From Flavobacterium bizetiae (GTDB lineage Bacteria; Bacteroidota; Bacteroidia; Flavobacteriales; Flavobacteriaceae), in NCBI RefSeq assembly GCF_902804475.1, contig NZ_CADCSU010000087.1, positions 124,001-188,000 of the forward strand: 64,000 nucleotides of DNA, given 5' to 3'. Every line of letters starts with the position of its first letter. The first letter of the stretch is position 1. Of the stretch, positions 37,252-45,135 are shown piece by piece. Both the position numbers and the translations under genes were made by a program. Below the pieces are notes generated by a model, which was not told the DNA's origin, did not search any database, and saw nothing but the letters and a program-made list of their open reading frames with translations.

Positions 37252-37267
37252 TTATAAAAAAATAATA

Positions 37268-37310
37268 GTAAGAAAGCCTGATAATTGTAAAATTATCAGG
37301 CTTTCTTATT
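37268..37310 (+). terminator. Terminator between tandem paralogues
   Basis: The arms AAGAAAGCCTGATAA and TTATCAGGCTTTCTT flank a TTGTAAAA loop, so the second paralogue needs its own promoter. Confidence 0.85.
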
Positions 37311-37399
37311 TGTAATAATTTAGCTATAAATAATTTGAAAACATCTTTTAATCAGATATATTTGTAGGAATTACATGTATTTTTTTAAAAAAAATAGTT

Positions 37400-39607
37400 A
37401 TGCGGAATTATGTGTTGTTGTGGTTGGTTTTTTTGTTGGTAAGTACTTCTTCATTTGCTCAGCAAGAGACTTTAAAAAGTAAATCCTATTATTCGGTTGA
37501 TAATTTAGGACGAAGAATGAAATTTAATTTATTGGATAATAATAAGTTCGAATTAGTACTTTCTTATGGAGATTATGAAGTAACAAACGATTCGTTATTG
37601 TTTAAAAACAAAGATGGAGATAAATCTGTTTTTGAAGTTCAATATATAAAAAACGCCAAAATTAAGCAAGATAAAATTAAGGTTAGTTTTGAGGAATATA
37701 GTTCATTATATGGTATTTATATTGGTGCACAAAATGGTACAGATTCGATTCATTATCAAAAAGTATCAGATTTAACAGGATATGATGGAAATGGTGATTT
37801 TAATGAAAGTTTTGAAATGAATCGTACTCAATATTTATATTTCGTAAACGAAGGATTCGATTATGAGCCAAAACAAATATTTAAGTACGAAATACCAAAT
37901 GCGATAACAGAACTAAAAGTAAAGGTGAACTATGTATTGCCTAATATAGCGATCAAAGGTTATTTGGACAGGAAAAGAAACGAACTGTCAATTGGTGCAG
38001 CAGATGATAATATGACTGTTTTTCATAGCGAAGAACCTATTGTTGATTCAGGTAAATCAATAATTCCGCCTTTAGAAAGAAAACAAGTTTTAAGTTGGAC
38101 TTATCCCGGAAAAGAAGATACAGATGTTGCCTCTCCTGAAGAAAATGATGATTTACCAAAGACTGATTTTAAACTCAATATTGCAGCATCATTACCTAAA
38201 GCTTTACAACAGACAAAAGCTGACGGGAATAAATTTTTAGTAGTATATGCTGACCCAAAAAATACAGAAGCAAAAGCTGAGTTTGATGCTTTAATAGAAA
38301 AACAGGAACGCTACATAGGTTATATTTCTAATACTTATGATCCTCAATACGATCTTTATAATTTTTGTTTAGCATCAAAAGAAGATGAAAGCTGGCTGAA
38401 GAAGAATAAAATGACAGATTCACCTATGCTAATGGTTTTAGATGCAAACGGAACTATTTTAGCATGGGCAAATTCAAATTTATCTCCCGATAAAATAGAT
38501 AAGTTTATGTATTATGATTCTTTTAATGGTAAGCTGAAAAGAACTTTTTTAAAGAATAATTTTGCCCAAATAATAAATGATAAAAACTCAAAAGATGCTA
38601 AATTGGTAAAAGCATTTCATGAGGTTTCGGCATTGGGAGCTTTGGGCGATTACGATTATGAATATAGTGAGGAAGACGGGAGTAAAGACGATTTTAAGTT
38701 TATTAAATTCAATTTAGATAAAAAGAAAGCACGACAAGTCTGGAAAAAGATAATAGAAGCACATCAAAAAGACACCAGTCCGGATATGTTACTTGTTCAG
38801 GCTATTTTTCAGGAAATAAAAAATGTTGGGTATACAAAACAAGTATATTTAGAAGATAAAATTTTAGACGAAGTCGATTTTAAATCTATAGATTATCTAC
38901 TAAAACATTACGATGCAATTGATGCAGAACGAGCAGCATTAAATGATCAGGAAAACAATTTAATAAAAATAGGAAATATAAGTACGGAGATTTCAAACGC
39001 ATTACAAAATGCAACTTCTACGTATAATGAAGACGGTAGCTATACCAAATCTGATCCAAAAAAAATAAAAGATACCTACGAGAAAATTTTATTGATTGAT
39101 AAAGCAAATTTTCAATTTTATGCCAGTTACTTTAGCAGCCTGGCTGATTGGGCAGAAAAAACAAAGAGCAATAATGAGCGTATTAAAGAATTTGAAAAGT
39201 ACTTCGATAAATATTTAGTAAACAAAGAAAACATTATTCAGAATTTAGATAAAATATACGATAATGGTTTTGATGCTAATGCTTTATATTATTATGATTG
39301 GAAAGAGTTTAAAAATTATCATGCTAATTTGTTCAACGAAATATCATGGGCAGCTGTACTAGATTCAAAAAATCAGTCTTACATAAAGAAAGCTATAAAT
39401 TGGTCGGAGTGCAGTTTGACATTAAACAAAAGCAATCCTTTTTATTTAGATACTCTGGCACAACTGTATTATAAAGACGGACAGAAAGAAAAAGCAGTCG
39501 AAACACAAACGCTCGCAGTAAAACATTTAAAAGATGAAGCTATGGAAGATACAACAGCAAATGACATAAAAGAAACATTGAGCAAAATGCAAAACGGAAC
39601 GTACTAA
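37400..39607 (+). CDS. Secreted thioredoxin-fold/TPR-like protein, tandem paralogue 2
   Basis: 735 residues with the signal peptide MRNYVLLWLVFLLVSTSSFA. It follows the plan of its upstream neighbour throughout: KSYYSVDNLGRRMKFNLLDNN at the start, VLSWTYPGKED in the linker, NKFLVVYADPKNTEAKAEFD and DSPMLMVLDANGTILA in the thioredoxin-like part, and PFYLDTLAQLYYKDGQKEK ... SKMQNGTY at the end. Much of the middle is diverged, but the last 45 or so residues are nearly identical in protein and DNA to the paralogue. No CxxC is present. The function is unknown. Confidence 0.72.
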   Translation: MRNYVLLWLVFLLVSTSSFAQQETLKSKSYYSVDNLGRRMKFNLLDNNKFELVLSYGDYEVTNDSLLFKNKDGDKSVFEVQYIKNAKIKQDKIKVSFEEYSSLYGIYIGAQNGTDSIHYQKVSDLTGYDGNGDFNESFEMNRTQYLYFVNEGFDYEPKQIFKYEIPNAITELKVKVNYVLPNIAIKGYLDRKRNELSIGAADDNMTVFHSEEPIVDSGKSIIPPLERKQVLSWTYPGKEDTDVASPEENDDLPKTDFKLNIAASLPKALQQTKADGNKFLVVYADPKNTEAKAEFDALIEKQERYIGYISNTYDPQYDLYNFCLASKEDESWLKKNKMTDSPMLMVLDANGTILAWANSNLSPDKIDKFMYYDSFNGKLKRTFLKNNFAQIINDKNSKDAKLVKAFHEVSALGALGDYDYEYSEEDGSKDDFKFIKFNLDKKKARQVWKKIIEAHQKDTSPDMLLVQAIFQEIKNVGYTKQVYLEDKILDEVDFKSIDYLLKHYDAIDAERAALNDQENNLIKIGNISTEISNALQNATSTYNEDGSYTKSDPKKIKDTYEKILLIDKANFQFYASYFSSLADWAEKTKSNNERIKEFEKYFDKYLVNKENIIQNLDKIYDNGFDANALYYYDWKEFKNYHANLFNEISWAAVLDSKNQSYIKKAINWSECSLTLNKSNPFYLDTLAQLYYKDGQKEKAVETQTLAVKHLKDEAMEDTTANDIKETLSKMQNGTY

Positions 39608-39629
39608 GTTCTGTCTTCAATTTCAAAAT

Positions 39630-39670
39630 AAAAACCCGACAAAGTTGAAAATCTTGTCGGGTTCTTTTTT
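39630..39670. terminator. Bidirectional terminator
   Basis: The stem AACCCGACAA / TTGTCGGGTT flanks AGTTGAAAATC and is followed by CTTTTTTATTTTTT; it lies between convergent genes. Confidence 0.85.
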
Positions 39671-41441
39671 ATTTTTTAATGCCAATCATCACTTTAATAT
39701 GATAATTGCTTATGATTTTCTTTTCTTTTTCGATTTTACCATTTACACTAATATAGTTTAATGTAATCGTATATTTTGAATTTTCGATCTTTTGTATGAC
39801 ATTTTCATTTGTGTTATTGTTTCTTCTAAAGACAGAATTCTTAGTAACAAAATCATTTATTTTTAAAGGAATAATGTCTTGATTAATTTGTAAATCCAGA
39901 CCATAATCTGTATTTTTTGATTTTATGCTATATGCTTTTCCGTCTATCGAAGTACACTTATCGCAATTAAAATCAGTATTATTAGAGAGCGTAAATAAAA
40001 AATCTTGTCCGTGAATGTTTTCTACTGTATTATCATCATTTCCATAAAAATAATAATAGAAAGAGCCATCGTCGTCATTTTTTCGATCATATGGAGATCG
40101 GTATTCAAATCCTAAGCTTTTCATGATTTCATAATAACTAGGAGATTTTTGTTTTTTAAGAAGCGCTTCCAGTTTGTTTTTAGCATAAGGAACCATGCTT
40201 TCTACACCATAATTATTTTCTAAAAAAGAAACGATACTGCTTAAATCCTGTTCTTGCTCAAAAGTCAATTTTTGATTTGATTTTTGCATGTAAGATTCAA
40301 ATCGTGATAACTGACTGTGTTTTGAAATGTAATTAGCACCTTGTGGGCCAGCAATAGAAAACAATCCGGCCAAACACATACTTATAGGAATGAATTTTAT
40401 TTTTGGATGTTTTGAAATCAGAAAATACCCCACAACAATACTCAGCCATATTGATAATAAAAGAACATAATAACGCTCATGAGTAAAACCGTAAAGATTG
40501 ATTCGGTATAAAATTGCCCAAAAAAGTAATCCCAATAATGGAATCAAAAGAAAATAAAACCAACGATTGAATGTTCTCATCCATAAATTATTGGTTTCGG
40601 TCGCAATAGGATGAACCAATAAAAAAGACAGAATCCCGAAAATGGCAAATACCAAAACAAGGTAGGAAACCCAGCCAACCGGCAAAGAAAGTGTTACTAA
40701 TATTTTGGCTTCATAACATATTAGGATAACCAAATAAAGGCTTATTAAGGGTAATAAAACATACTGAGTAAAGTTTTTAAGTCCTTTTGGGTAATTTAAA
40801 ACCAATGGATTCTCGCTGTTATTGGTTTCCGGAACTCCGTTTAAAAAGAAAGTCGTATTAAAAACTCCGGCGATAATAAAAAAGATATGAAGATAAATAT
40901 GATTGTAAAATTCAACCTTAAATAATTTATCAATTGCTAATATGGCTAATGCTAAACCAGAATAGAGTACAATACTATAGAGTGCTGAGGTTAAAATTCG
41001 GAGAAAAAGCTGCTTGTTGAATTCCCAAAATTCATCCTGGTTATAAGTTCTTGGCAAAAATCCTGCAAACGAAACCAGTAAATGCAAAGCAATATTAAGC
41101 ACTAAAAATTGCTGCATTTCTATTTCTGTAATGCGTTCATGAAAATTAAAAACAAAGAGTACGATCAAGCTGCCAAGTACAATACTGGTAATATAACGTA
41201 GAATATTACTCTTTTTTGCCGCAATAAAAAATAAGCTAACCGAAAGAAATAAAACCAAACACAAAGAACTACTCATTAAAGCTTTTTGATAAAACTCTTG
41301 TTTAGGATCATTGTAGTCTAACTCGTTAAGAACAATAGCAAATACAGTTCCTGCGATCGAAGTTATAATTTCTAACGGAAATCTGAGAACTGTTTTTAAT
41401 GTTGCGTTTAGAACGTTTTGTAGCGAAGGAAGTCTGCTCAT
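39669..41441 (-). CDS. DUF4153 domain-containing membrane protein
   Basis: 590 residues. About the first 370 hold roughly eleven hydrophobic helices (for example LCLVLFLSVSLFFIAAKK, YLVLVFAIFGILSFLLVHPI), matching DUF4153 in length and pattern. The last 220 are soluble and include a Lys-rich helix and a YYEIMKSLGFEYRSPYDRKNDDDGS segment. The family is multi-pass inner-membrane and of unknown role. The start ATG at 41439-41441 leads with MSRLPSLQNVLNATLKTVLRFP. The gene is single. Confidence 0.78.
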   Translation of the reverse strand: MSRLPSLQNVLNATLKTVLRFPLEIITSIAGTVFAIVLNELDYNDPKQEFYQKALMSSSLCLVLFLSVSLFFIAAKKSNILRYITSIVLGSLIVLFVFNFHERITEIEMQQFLVLNIALHLLVSFAGFLPRTYNQDEFWEFNKQLFLRILTSALYSIVLYSGLALAILAIDKLFKVEFYNHIYLHIFFIIAGVFNTTFFLNGVPETNNSENPLVLNYPKGLKNFTQYVLLPLISLYLVILICYEAKILVTLSLPVGWVSYLVLVFAIFGILSFLLVHPIATETNNLWMRTFNRWFYFLLIPLLGLLFWAILYRINLYGFTHERYYVLLLSIWLSIVVGYFLISKHPKIKFIPISMCLAGLFSIAGPQGANYISKHSQLSRFESYMQKSNQKLTFEQEQDLSSIVSFLENNYGVESMVPYAKNKLEALLKKQKSPSYYEIMKSLGFEYRSPYDRKNDDDGSFYYYFYGNDDNTVENIHGQDFLFTLSNNTDFNCDKCTSIDGKAYSIKSKNTDYGLDLQINQDIIPLKINDFVTKNSVFRRNNNTNENVIQKIENSKYTITLNYISVNGKIEKEKKIISNYHIKVMIGIKK

Positions 41442-41621
41442 ATTTTAATCAGTTATTTTGTATAAAGTAAGCTAAATTGTAAGGGATAACCAAATAAAAA
41501 TAATAATGCAAAAAAAATATTCCTGTCATTTTATTGATTTAGCATTTCAGTACGATTTCGAACAGAAACTGACATTTTTCTCTCTATAAATTATTAAGTT
41601 TGGAATACTAAATTAAAACGT

Positions 41622-43088
41622 ATGAAAAATAAAATGATGCTCGTTTTGATTGCTTACGGAGGAGTCGTTTTCTCACAGGCAATTAAGAAACCGCTAGTTT
41701 CAGCAATTACAGATAAAGATCTAAAAACAGATATGTACCAGATGGCTGGTGATCATTTTAATGGTCGTGAAGCAGGAACTCTGGATGAACTGAAAGTATC
41801 GATGTGGCTGGCGAATAAAGCGAAAGAAGCAGGAATGGCTCCGGCTGGTGATGATGGAACTTATTTTCAGTTTTTTGATATGTACAGGCATCAGGTGACT
41901 CCAAATACAAAATTTAAAATTGGATCAAAAGAATATAAATTGTGGAAAGATGTTCTCGTAGCAGAAACCACAAATATTAAAGTAGATGCGCCATTAGTAT
42001 ATTTAGGTGCTGCAACTAAAGAAGAAATTGAAAAAGCAGACATCAAAGGAAAAGCGGTTGTTATATTAGCTTCTAAAGAAGGAATTGCAGATGATATCTC
42101 TTTATTCGAAAGACGTTATCCTGGTCTTGTTCGAAATAAATACTATGATCTTGTAGTAAAAAAAGGAGCGTCGGCACTTATTATGGTGGCAGATCAATTG
42201 GCAGAAGAAAGCTGGTCTCAGGTCGAGCCACAAATGACAAGAGGTGTTTATGGTATCGAAGGTGTTCGTGACAGAATTGGTTCAACAATGCCAGTTTTTT
42301 GGGTACACAATGATCAATTGGCTTATCTGAAAACGACTAAAGATATTTTGTCTACAGAAGTAGTTTCTGAAACTTACAAATATCCATCTGTAAACGTAGT
42401 TGGAACAATTGCAGGAACAGATCCTAAATTAAAAAATGAATACGTGCTTTTTAGCGGACACCAGGATCATGACGGCGTAAGACAAAAATACGGTCAGGAT
42501 TCTATTTATAACGGAGCTGATGATAATGCGAGTACTTGTGTGGCAATGCTGGCTATTGCAAGAGCGTATAAAAAACAACCCGGAAAAAGAACTTCTTTGT
42601 TTGTATTTCACGGAGCAGAAGAACGTGGTTTATTAGGATCAAGATGGTATGCATCGCACCCAACAGTTCCGGAAAAAGACATTGTTGCTGTTTTAAACGG
42701 AGATATGATTGGTAGAAATAATGTAAATCAGGCCGCTCTTTTAGGTTCGAGTTCTCCTCACGAAAACTCATCAGATTTGGTTGCAATTGCTAAAAAAGCC
42801 AACGATGAAGGTCCGAAATTTGATTTAGACAAACTTTGGGACAGACCAGAACATCCGGAATATTTTTACTTCCGTTCTGATCATTTGCCTTATGCAAAAA
42901 GAGGAATTCCATCTGTTTTCTATACCAGTGTTTTACATAGTCAATACCATACACCAATGGATGAATCTGAAAACATTGATTTCGTAAAATTGCATAAAAT
43001 GACCGAATGGATGTACCGCACCGGCTGGATTTTATCTAACGATGCTTCTCGTCCTAAAACATTACCTAATGTACAATTAGAGCGATAA
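41622..43088 (+). CDS. M28 family metallopeptidase
   Basis: 488 residues with a hydrophobic signal (MKNKMMLVLIAYGGVVFSQ). Zinc ligands follow the M28 plan: SGHQDHDG (His), NGADDNASTCVAMLA (Asp), HGAEERGLLGS (catalytic Glu-Glu), LNGDMIGRNN (Asp) and HSQYHTPMDESENIDF (His). A PA-like insert precedes the catalytic domain (PLVYLGAATKEEIEKADIKG). It is likely a periplasmic or secreted aminopeptidase. No type IX sorting domain is visible at its C-terminus. It stands alone before a repeat region. Confidence 0.9.
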   Translation: MKNKMMLVLIAYGGVVFSQAIKKPLVSAITDKDLKTDMYQMAGDHFNGREAGTLDELKVSMWLANKAKEAGMAPAGDDGTYFQFFDMYRHQVTPNTKFKIGSKEYKLWKDVLVAETTNIKVDAPLVYLGAATKEEIEKADIKGKAVVILASKEGIADDISLFERRYPGLVRNKYYDLVVKKGASALIMVADQLAEESWSQVEPQMTRGVYGIEGVRDRIGSTMPVFWVHNDQLAYLKTTKDILSTEVVSETYKYPSVNVVGTIAGTDPKLKNEYVLFSGHQDHDGVRQKYGQDSIYNGADDNASTCVAMLAIARAYKKQPGKRTSLFVFHGAEERGLLGSRWYASHPTVPEKDIVAVLNGDMIGRNNVNQAALLGSSSPHENSSDLVAIAKKANDEGPKFDLDKLWDRPEHPEYFYFRSDHLPYAKRGIPSVFYTSVLHSQYHTPMDESENIDFVKLHKMTEWMYRTGWILSNDASRPKTLPNVQLER

Positions 43089-43113
43089 ATTCGTTTTATT
43101 GGTATTGAAATTT

Positions 43114-43258
43114 AGACGCGGATAAAACGGATTCGCTACCGCGAAAACGCAGATAAAAACAGATTTTTTCTTTCTTTATTTTCTGCTTTAGGCAGGATAT
43201 AAATAAAAAATCCGTTTTTATCCGCGACTTTACGAAGTAAATCCGTTTCATCCGTGTT
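43114..43258. repeat. Imperfect long inverted repeat
   Basis: The outer arms GACGCGGATAAAACGGATT (43115-43133) and AAATCCGTTTCATCCGTGTT (43239-43258), and inner arms around CAGATAAAAACAG and AAATCCGTTTTTATCCGC, are largely complementary. A related half element occurs at 47998-48110. It has no reading frame and is a dispersed repeat type. Confidence 0.6.
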
Positions 43259-43294
43259 CAAATAAACACACAGATTTCAAAATCCATTAAAAAT

Positions 43295-43333
43295 AAAAGA
43301 GGCTGTCTAAATAAATAGACAGCCTCTTTATGT
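43295..43333. terminator. metK terminator
   Basis: The stem AAAGAGGCTGTCTA / TAGACAGCCTCTTT (about 43297-43329) follows the metK stop on the minus strand. Confidence 0.85.
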
Positions 43334-43354
43334 ATGTAGATATTTCAGATTGAA

Positions 43355-44605
43355 TTACAATCCAAATTCAGCTTTTACTTTGTCTACGAAATCAAGTTTC
43401 TCCCAGGTAAATAATTCAACAGTAACTGTTTTTGCATTTCCTCCCGGAGCAGAAAAAGTTTTAGTTACCACTTCTGGTTTACGTCCCATGTGTCCGTAAG
43501 CAGCAGTTTCGCTGTAGATTGGGTTTCTTAATTTCAAACGTTGCTCAATAAAGTAAGGACGCATATCAAAGATAGCTTCTACTTTTTTAGCGATTTCACC
43601 GTTAGTTAAGTTTACTTTAGAAGTTCCGTAAGTATCAATAAAGATTCCCATTGGTTCAGCAACTCCAATTGCATAAGAAACCTGTACTAAGATTTCGTCA
43701 GCAACACCTGCAGCTACTAAGTTTTTAGCGATATGACGTGTAGCATAAGCAGCACTTCTGTCAACTTTACTCGGATCTTTTCCAGAGAATGCACCACCAC
43801 CGTGAGCACCTTTTCCACCGTAAGTATCAACAATGATTTTTCTTCCTGTTAAACCAGTATCTCCGTGAGGTCCTCCAATAACGAATTTTCCTGTTGGGTT
43901 AATATGATAGTTAATTTTATCATTGAATAAATGCGCGTGTTCCGGATTTTTAGCAATGATTCTTGGAATCAAAATTTCGATGATATCTTTTTTGATTTTA
44001 GCCAGCATAGTAGCCTCTTCATCAAAATCATCGTGTTGAGTCGAGATAACAATCGCATCAATACGAGTTGGTTTGTTATCGTCGCTATATTCTAAAGTTA
44101 CCTGCGATTTTGCATCAGGACGTAAATAAGTGATTTCGTTATTTTCACGTCTTAAAATTGCTAATTCCTGCAATAATTTATGAGATAAATCAAGTGCCAA
44201 TGGCATGTAGTTTTCAGTTTCGTTAGTTGCGTAACCAAACATCATTCCCTGGTCTCCTGCACCTTGCTCTTCTGGCTTAGCTCTGTCAACCCCTTGATTA
44301 ATATCTGCAGATTGCTCATGAATTGCTGAAAGAATTCCACAAGAATTTGCTTCAAACATATACTCGCTTTTTGTATATCCAATTTTACGGATTACATCAC
44401 GGGCAATTTGCTGCACATCAAGATAAGTATTCGATTTTACTTCACCAGCTAAAATTACCTGACCTGTAGTAACAAGAGTTTCGCAAGCTACTTTTGAGTC
44501 AGCATCAAATGCCAAAAAGTTATCAATTAATGCATCCGAAATTTGATCTGCAACTTTGTCTGGATGCCCTTCACTAACAGATTCTGACGTAAATAAATAA
44601 GCCAT
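43355..44605 (-). CDS. metK: S-adenosylmethionine synthase
   Basis: 416 residues. All three MetK domains are visible: [28 protein letters not shown] with the ATP-binding [54 protein letters not shown] and [27 protein letters not shown]. It joins methionine and ATP to give SAM. It carries the ~30-residue extra length usual for Bacteroidota members. Upstream lie a TAnnTTTGC promoter and a probable SAM-II riboswitch, so SAM feedback on its own synthesis is likely. It is divergent from the leader peptide and TonB receptor unit. Confidence 0.98.
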   Translation of the reverse strand: MAYLFTSESVSEGHPDKVADQISDALIDNFLAFDADSKVACETLVTTGQVILAGEVKSNTYLDVQQIARDVIRKIGYTKSEYMFEANSCGILSAIHEQSADINQGVDRAKPEEQGAGDQGMMFGYATNETENYMPLALDLSHKLLQELAILRRENNEITYLRPDAKSQVTLEYSDDNKPTRIDAIVISTQHDDFDEEATMLAKIKKDIIEILIPRIIAKNPEHAHLFNDKINYHINPTGKFVIGGPHGDTGLTGRKIIVDTYGGKGAHGGGAFSGKDPSKVDRSAAYATRHIAKNLVAAGVADEILVQVSYAIGVAEPMGIFIDTYGTSKVNLTNGEIAKKVEAIFDMRPYFIEQRLKLRNPIYSETAAYGHMGRKPEVVTKTFSAPGGNAKTVTVELFTWEKLDFVDKVKAEFGL

Positions 44606-44655
44606 AATAATTTATTAAATTAAAATTAAGTGAGGAAAAAAATTGCTTAAAAAGG

Positions 44656-44680
44656 GCTAAAGGAGATAGTCTGCTTTAGC
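44656..44680 (-). other. Hairpin overlapping 3' strand of the SAM-II candidate
   Basis: On the minus strand GCTAAAG (44680-44674) can pair with CTTTAGC (44662-44656), followed by CCCTTTTT. Because GCTAAAG is also the 3' pseudoknot strand of the riboswitch candidate, the two structures exclude each other. This is a possible expression platform. Confidence 0.5.
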
Positions 44681-44768
44681 ATTTTTTAATGCCGAAATTT
44701 ATCTTTCAGCATTCATAACGAACCGTTTCATTATGAAGAGGTTGCAATCAGTTCAAATTTTTCCTCCG
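44671..44768 (-). ncRNA. Probable SAM-II riboswitch upstream of metK
   Basis: Reading the minus strand, a stem GAGG (44766-44763) / CCUC (44741-44738) closes a loop with UUUGAACUGAUUGCA (44757-44743). After a 50-base insertion come AAAAAUGCUAAAGCAG (44686-44671). CUG (44751-44749) pairs with CAG (44673-44671) and GCA (44745-44743) with UGC (44681-44679), giving the H-type pseudoknot of SAM-II with the conserved UUU-x-AA and UAAA elements. The insertion folds into two hairpins (TTCATAA / TTATGAA and AATGCTGAAA / ATTTCGGCATT). Known SAM-II RNAs have a much shorter linker. Position in a metK leader supports the call. Confidence 0.7.
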
Positions 44769-44777
44769 TATTCGGGT

Positions 44778-44808
44778 GCAAAAGTACAAAACCATTTTGA
44801 TTTGCAAA
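44778..44808 (-). promoter_or_regulatory. metK promoter
   Basis: On the minus strand TTTG (44808-44805) is followed after 18 bases by TACTTTTGC (44786-44778), the Bacteroidota -33/-7 pattern. Transcription would start just before the riboswitch. Confidence 0.6.
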
Positions 44809-44859
44809 TTAAAGTTCAACTTTTTTTATTTTTTATAGCAGAAATTTAACAGTAATATA

Positions 44860-44879
44860 CTAATTTGATAGGGTAATAG
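44860..44879. promoter_or_regulatory. Candidate sulfur-regulon operator, site B
   Basis: CTAATTTGATAGGGTAATAG shares 16 of 20 bases with the site at 60228-60247 region and most of its core with the reverse complement of 48216-48234. It lies 19 bases upstream of the -33 element for leader peptide 1 and about 50 bases upstream of the metK promoter, so it could serve either gene. Confidence 0.5.
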
Positions 44880-44897
44880 AAAATATTTCAGTTTTTG

Positions 44898-44930
44898 TTT
44901 GGCTGATTAAAAAATAGTTTGCAAATTTGC
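44898..44930 (+). promoter_or_regulatory. Promoter of leader peptide 1 and TonB receptor
   Basis: TTTG at 44898-44901, a 20-base spacer, and CAAATTTGC at 44922-44930 (-7, one base off TAnnTTTGC). The transcript would begin only about 15 bases before the leader ATG. Confidence 0.5.
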
Positions 44931-44949
44931 CTCACGAAAATTAAAGAAA

Positions 44950-45018
44950 ATGAAATTTACAGTTTGCAATATGATGTCTTGTAAGATGCCGGAGTTATCC
45001 GCAGAGACGCTATTGTAA
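44950..45018 (+). CDS. Met/Cys leader peptide 1 (candidate attenuator)
   Basis: 22 codons, ATG at 44950 and TAA at 45016. Met stands at residues 1, 8, 9 and 13 and Cys at 6 and 11, so six of the first 13 residues are sulfur amino acids. Two Met codons are adjacent (ATGATG). The C-terminal part (PELSAETLL) is ordinary. GCAGAG at 45001-45006, inside the ORF near its end, can pair with CTCTGC at 45046-45051, the 5' arm of the following terminator. A ribosome stalled on the Met/Cys codons would leave it free; one reaching the stop codon would cover it. The controlled gene is the TonB receptor at 45136. Confidence 0.78.
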   Translation: MKFTVCNMMSCKMPELSAETLL

Positions 45019-45041
45019 TTTTTTTTCAAAAATATAAATAG

Positions 45042-45072
45042 AAACCTCTGCAGATTGCAGAGGTTTTTTTTT
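45042..45072 (+). terminator. Attenuator terminator 1
   Basis: The stem AACCTCTGC (45043-45051) / GCAGAGGTT (45057-45065) with loop AGATT is followed by nine T residues. It sits between leader peptide 1 and the receptor gene, so it must be bypassed for receptor expression. Confidence 0.9.
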
Positions 45073-45135
45073 GTCTCGATAAAAATAACTGCAAATACTT
45101 TTTAAGCCAAAACCACTAAATTAATCTTAAAAGCA

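Noticed and set aside
43114-43258. Possible CRISPR or RNA gene in the GGATAAAACGG repeats
   Set aside because: The copies are inverted, imperfect and few, without regular spacers.
44950-45018. Considered the first leader frame as a random short ORF
   Set aside because: Kept as a leader because Met/Cys density, terminator, antiterminator pairing and two parallel cases all agree.
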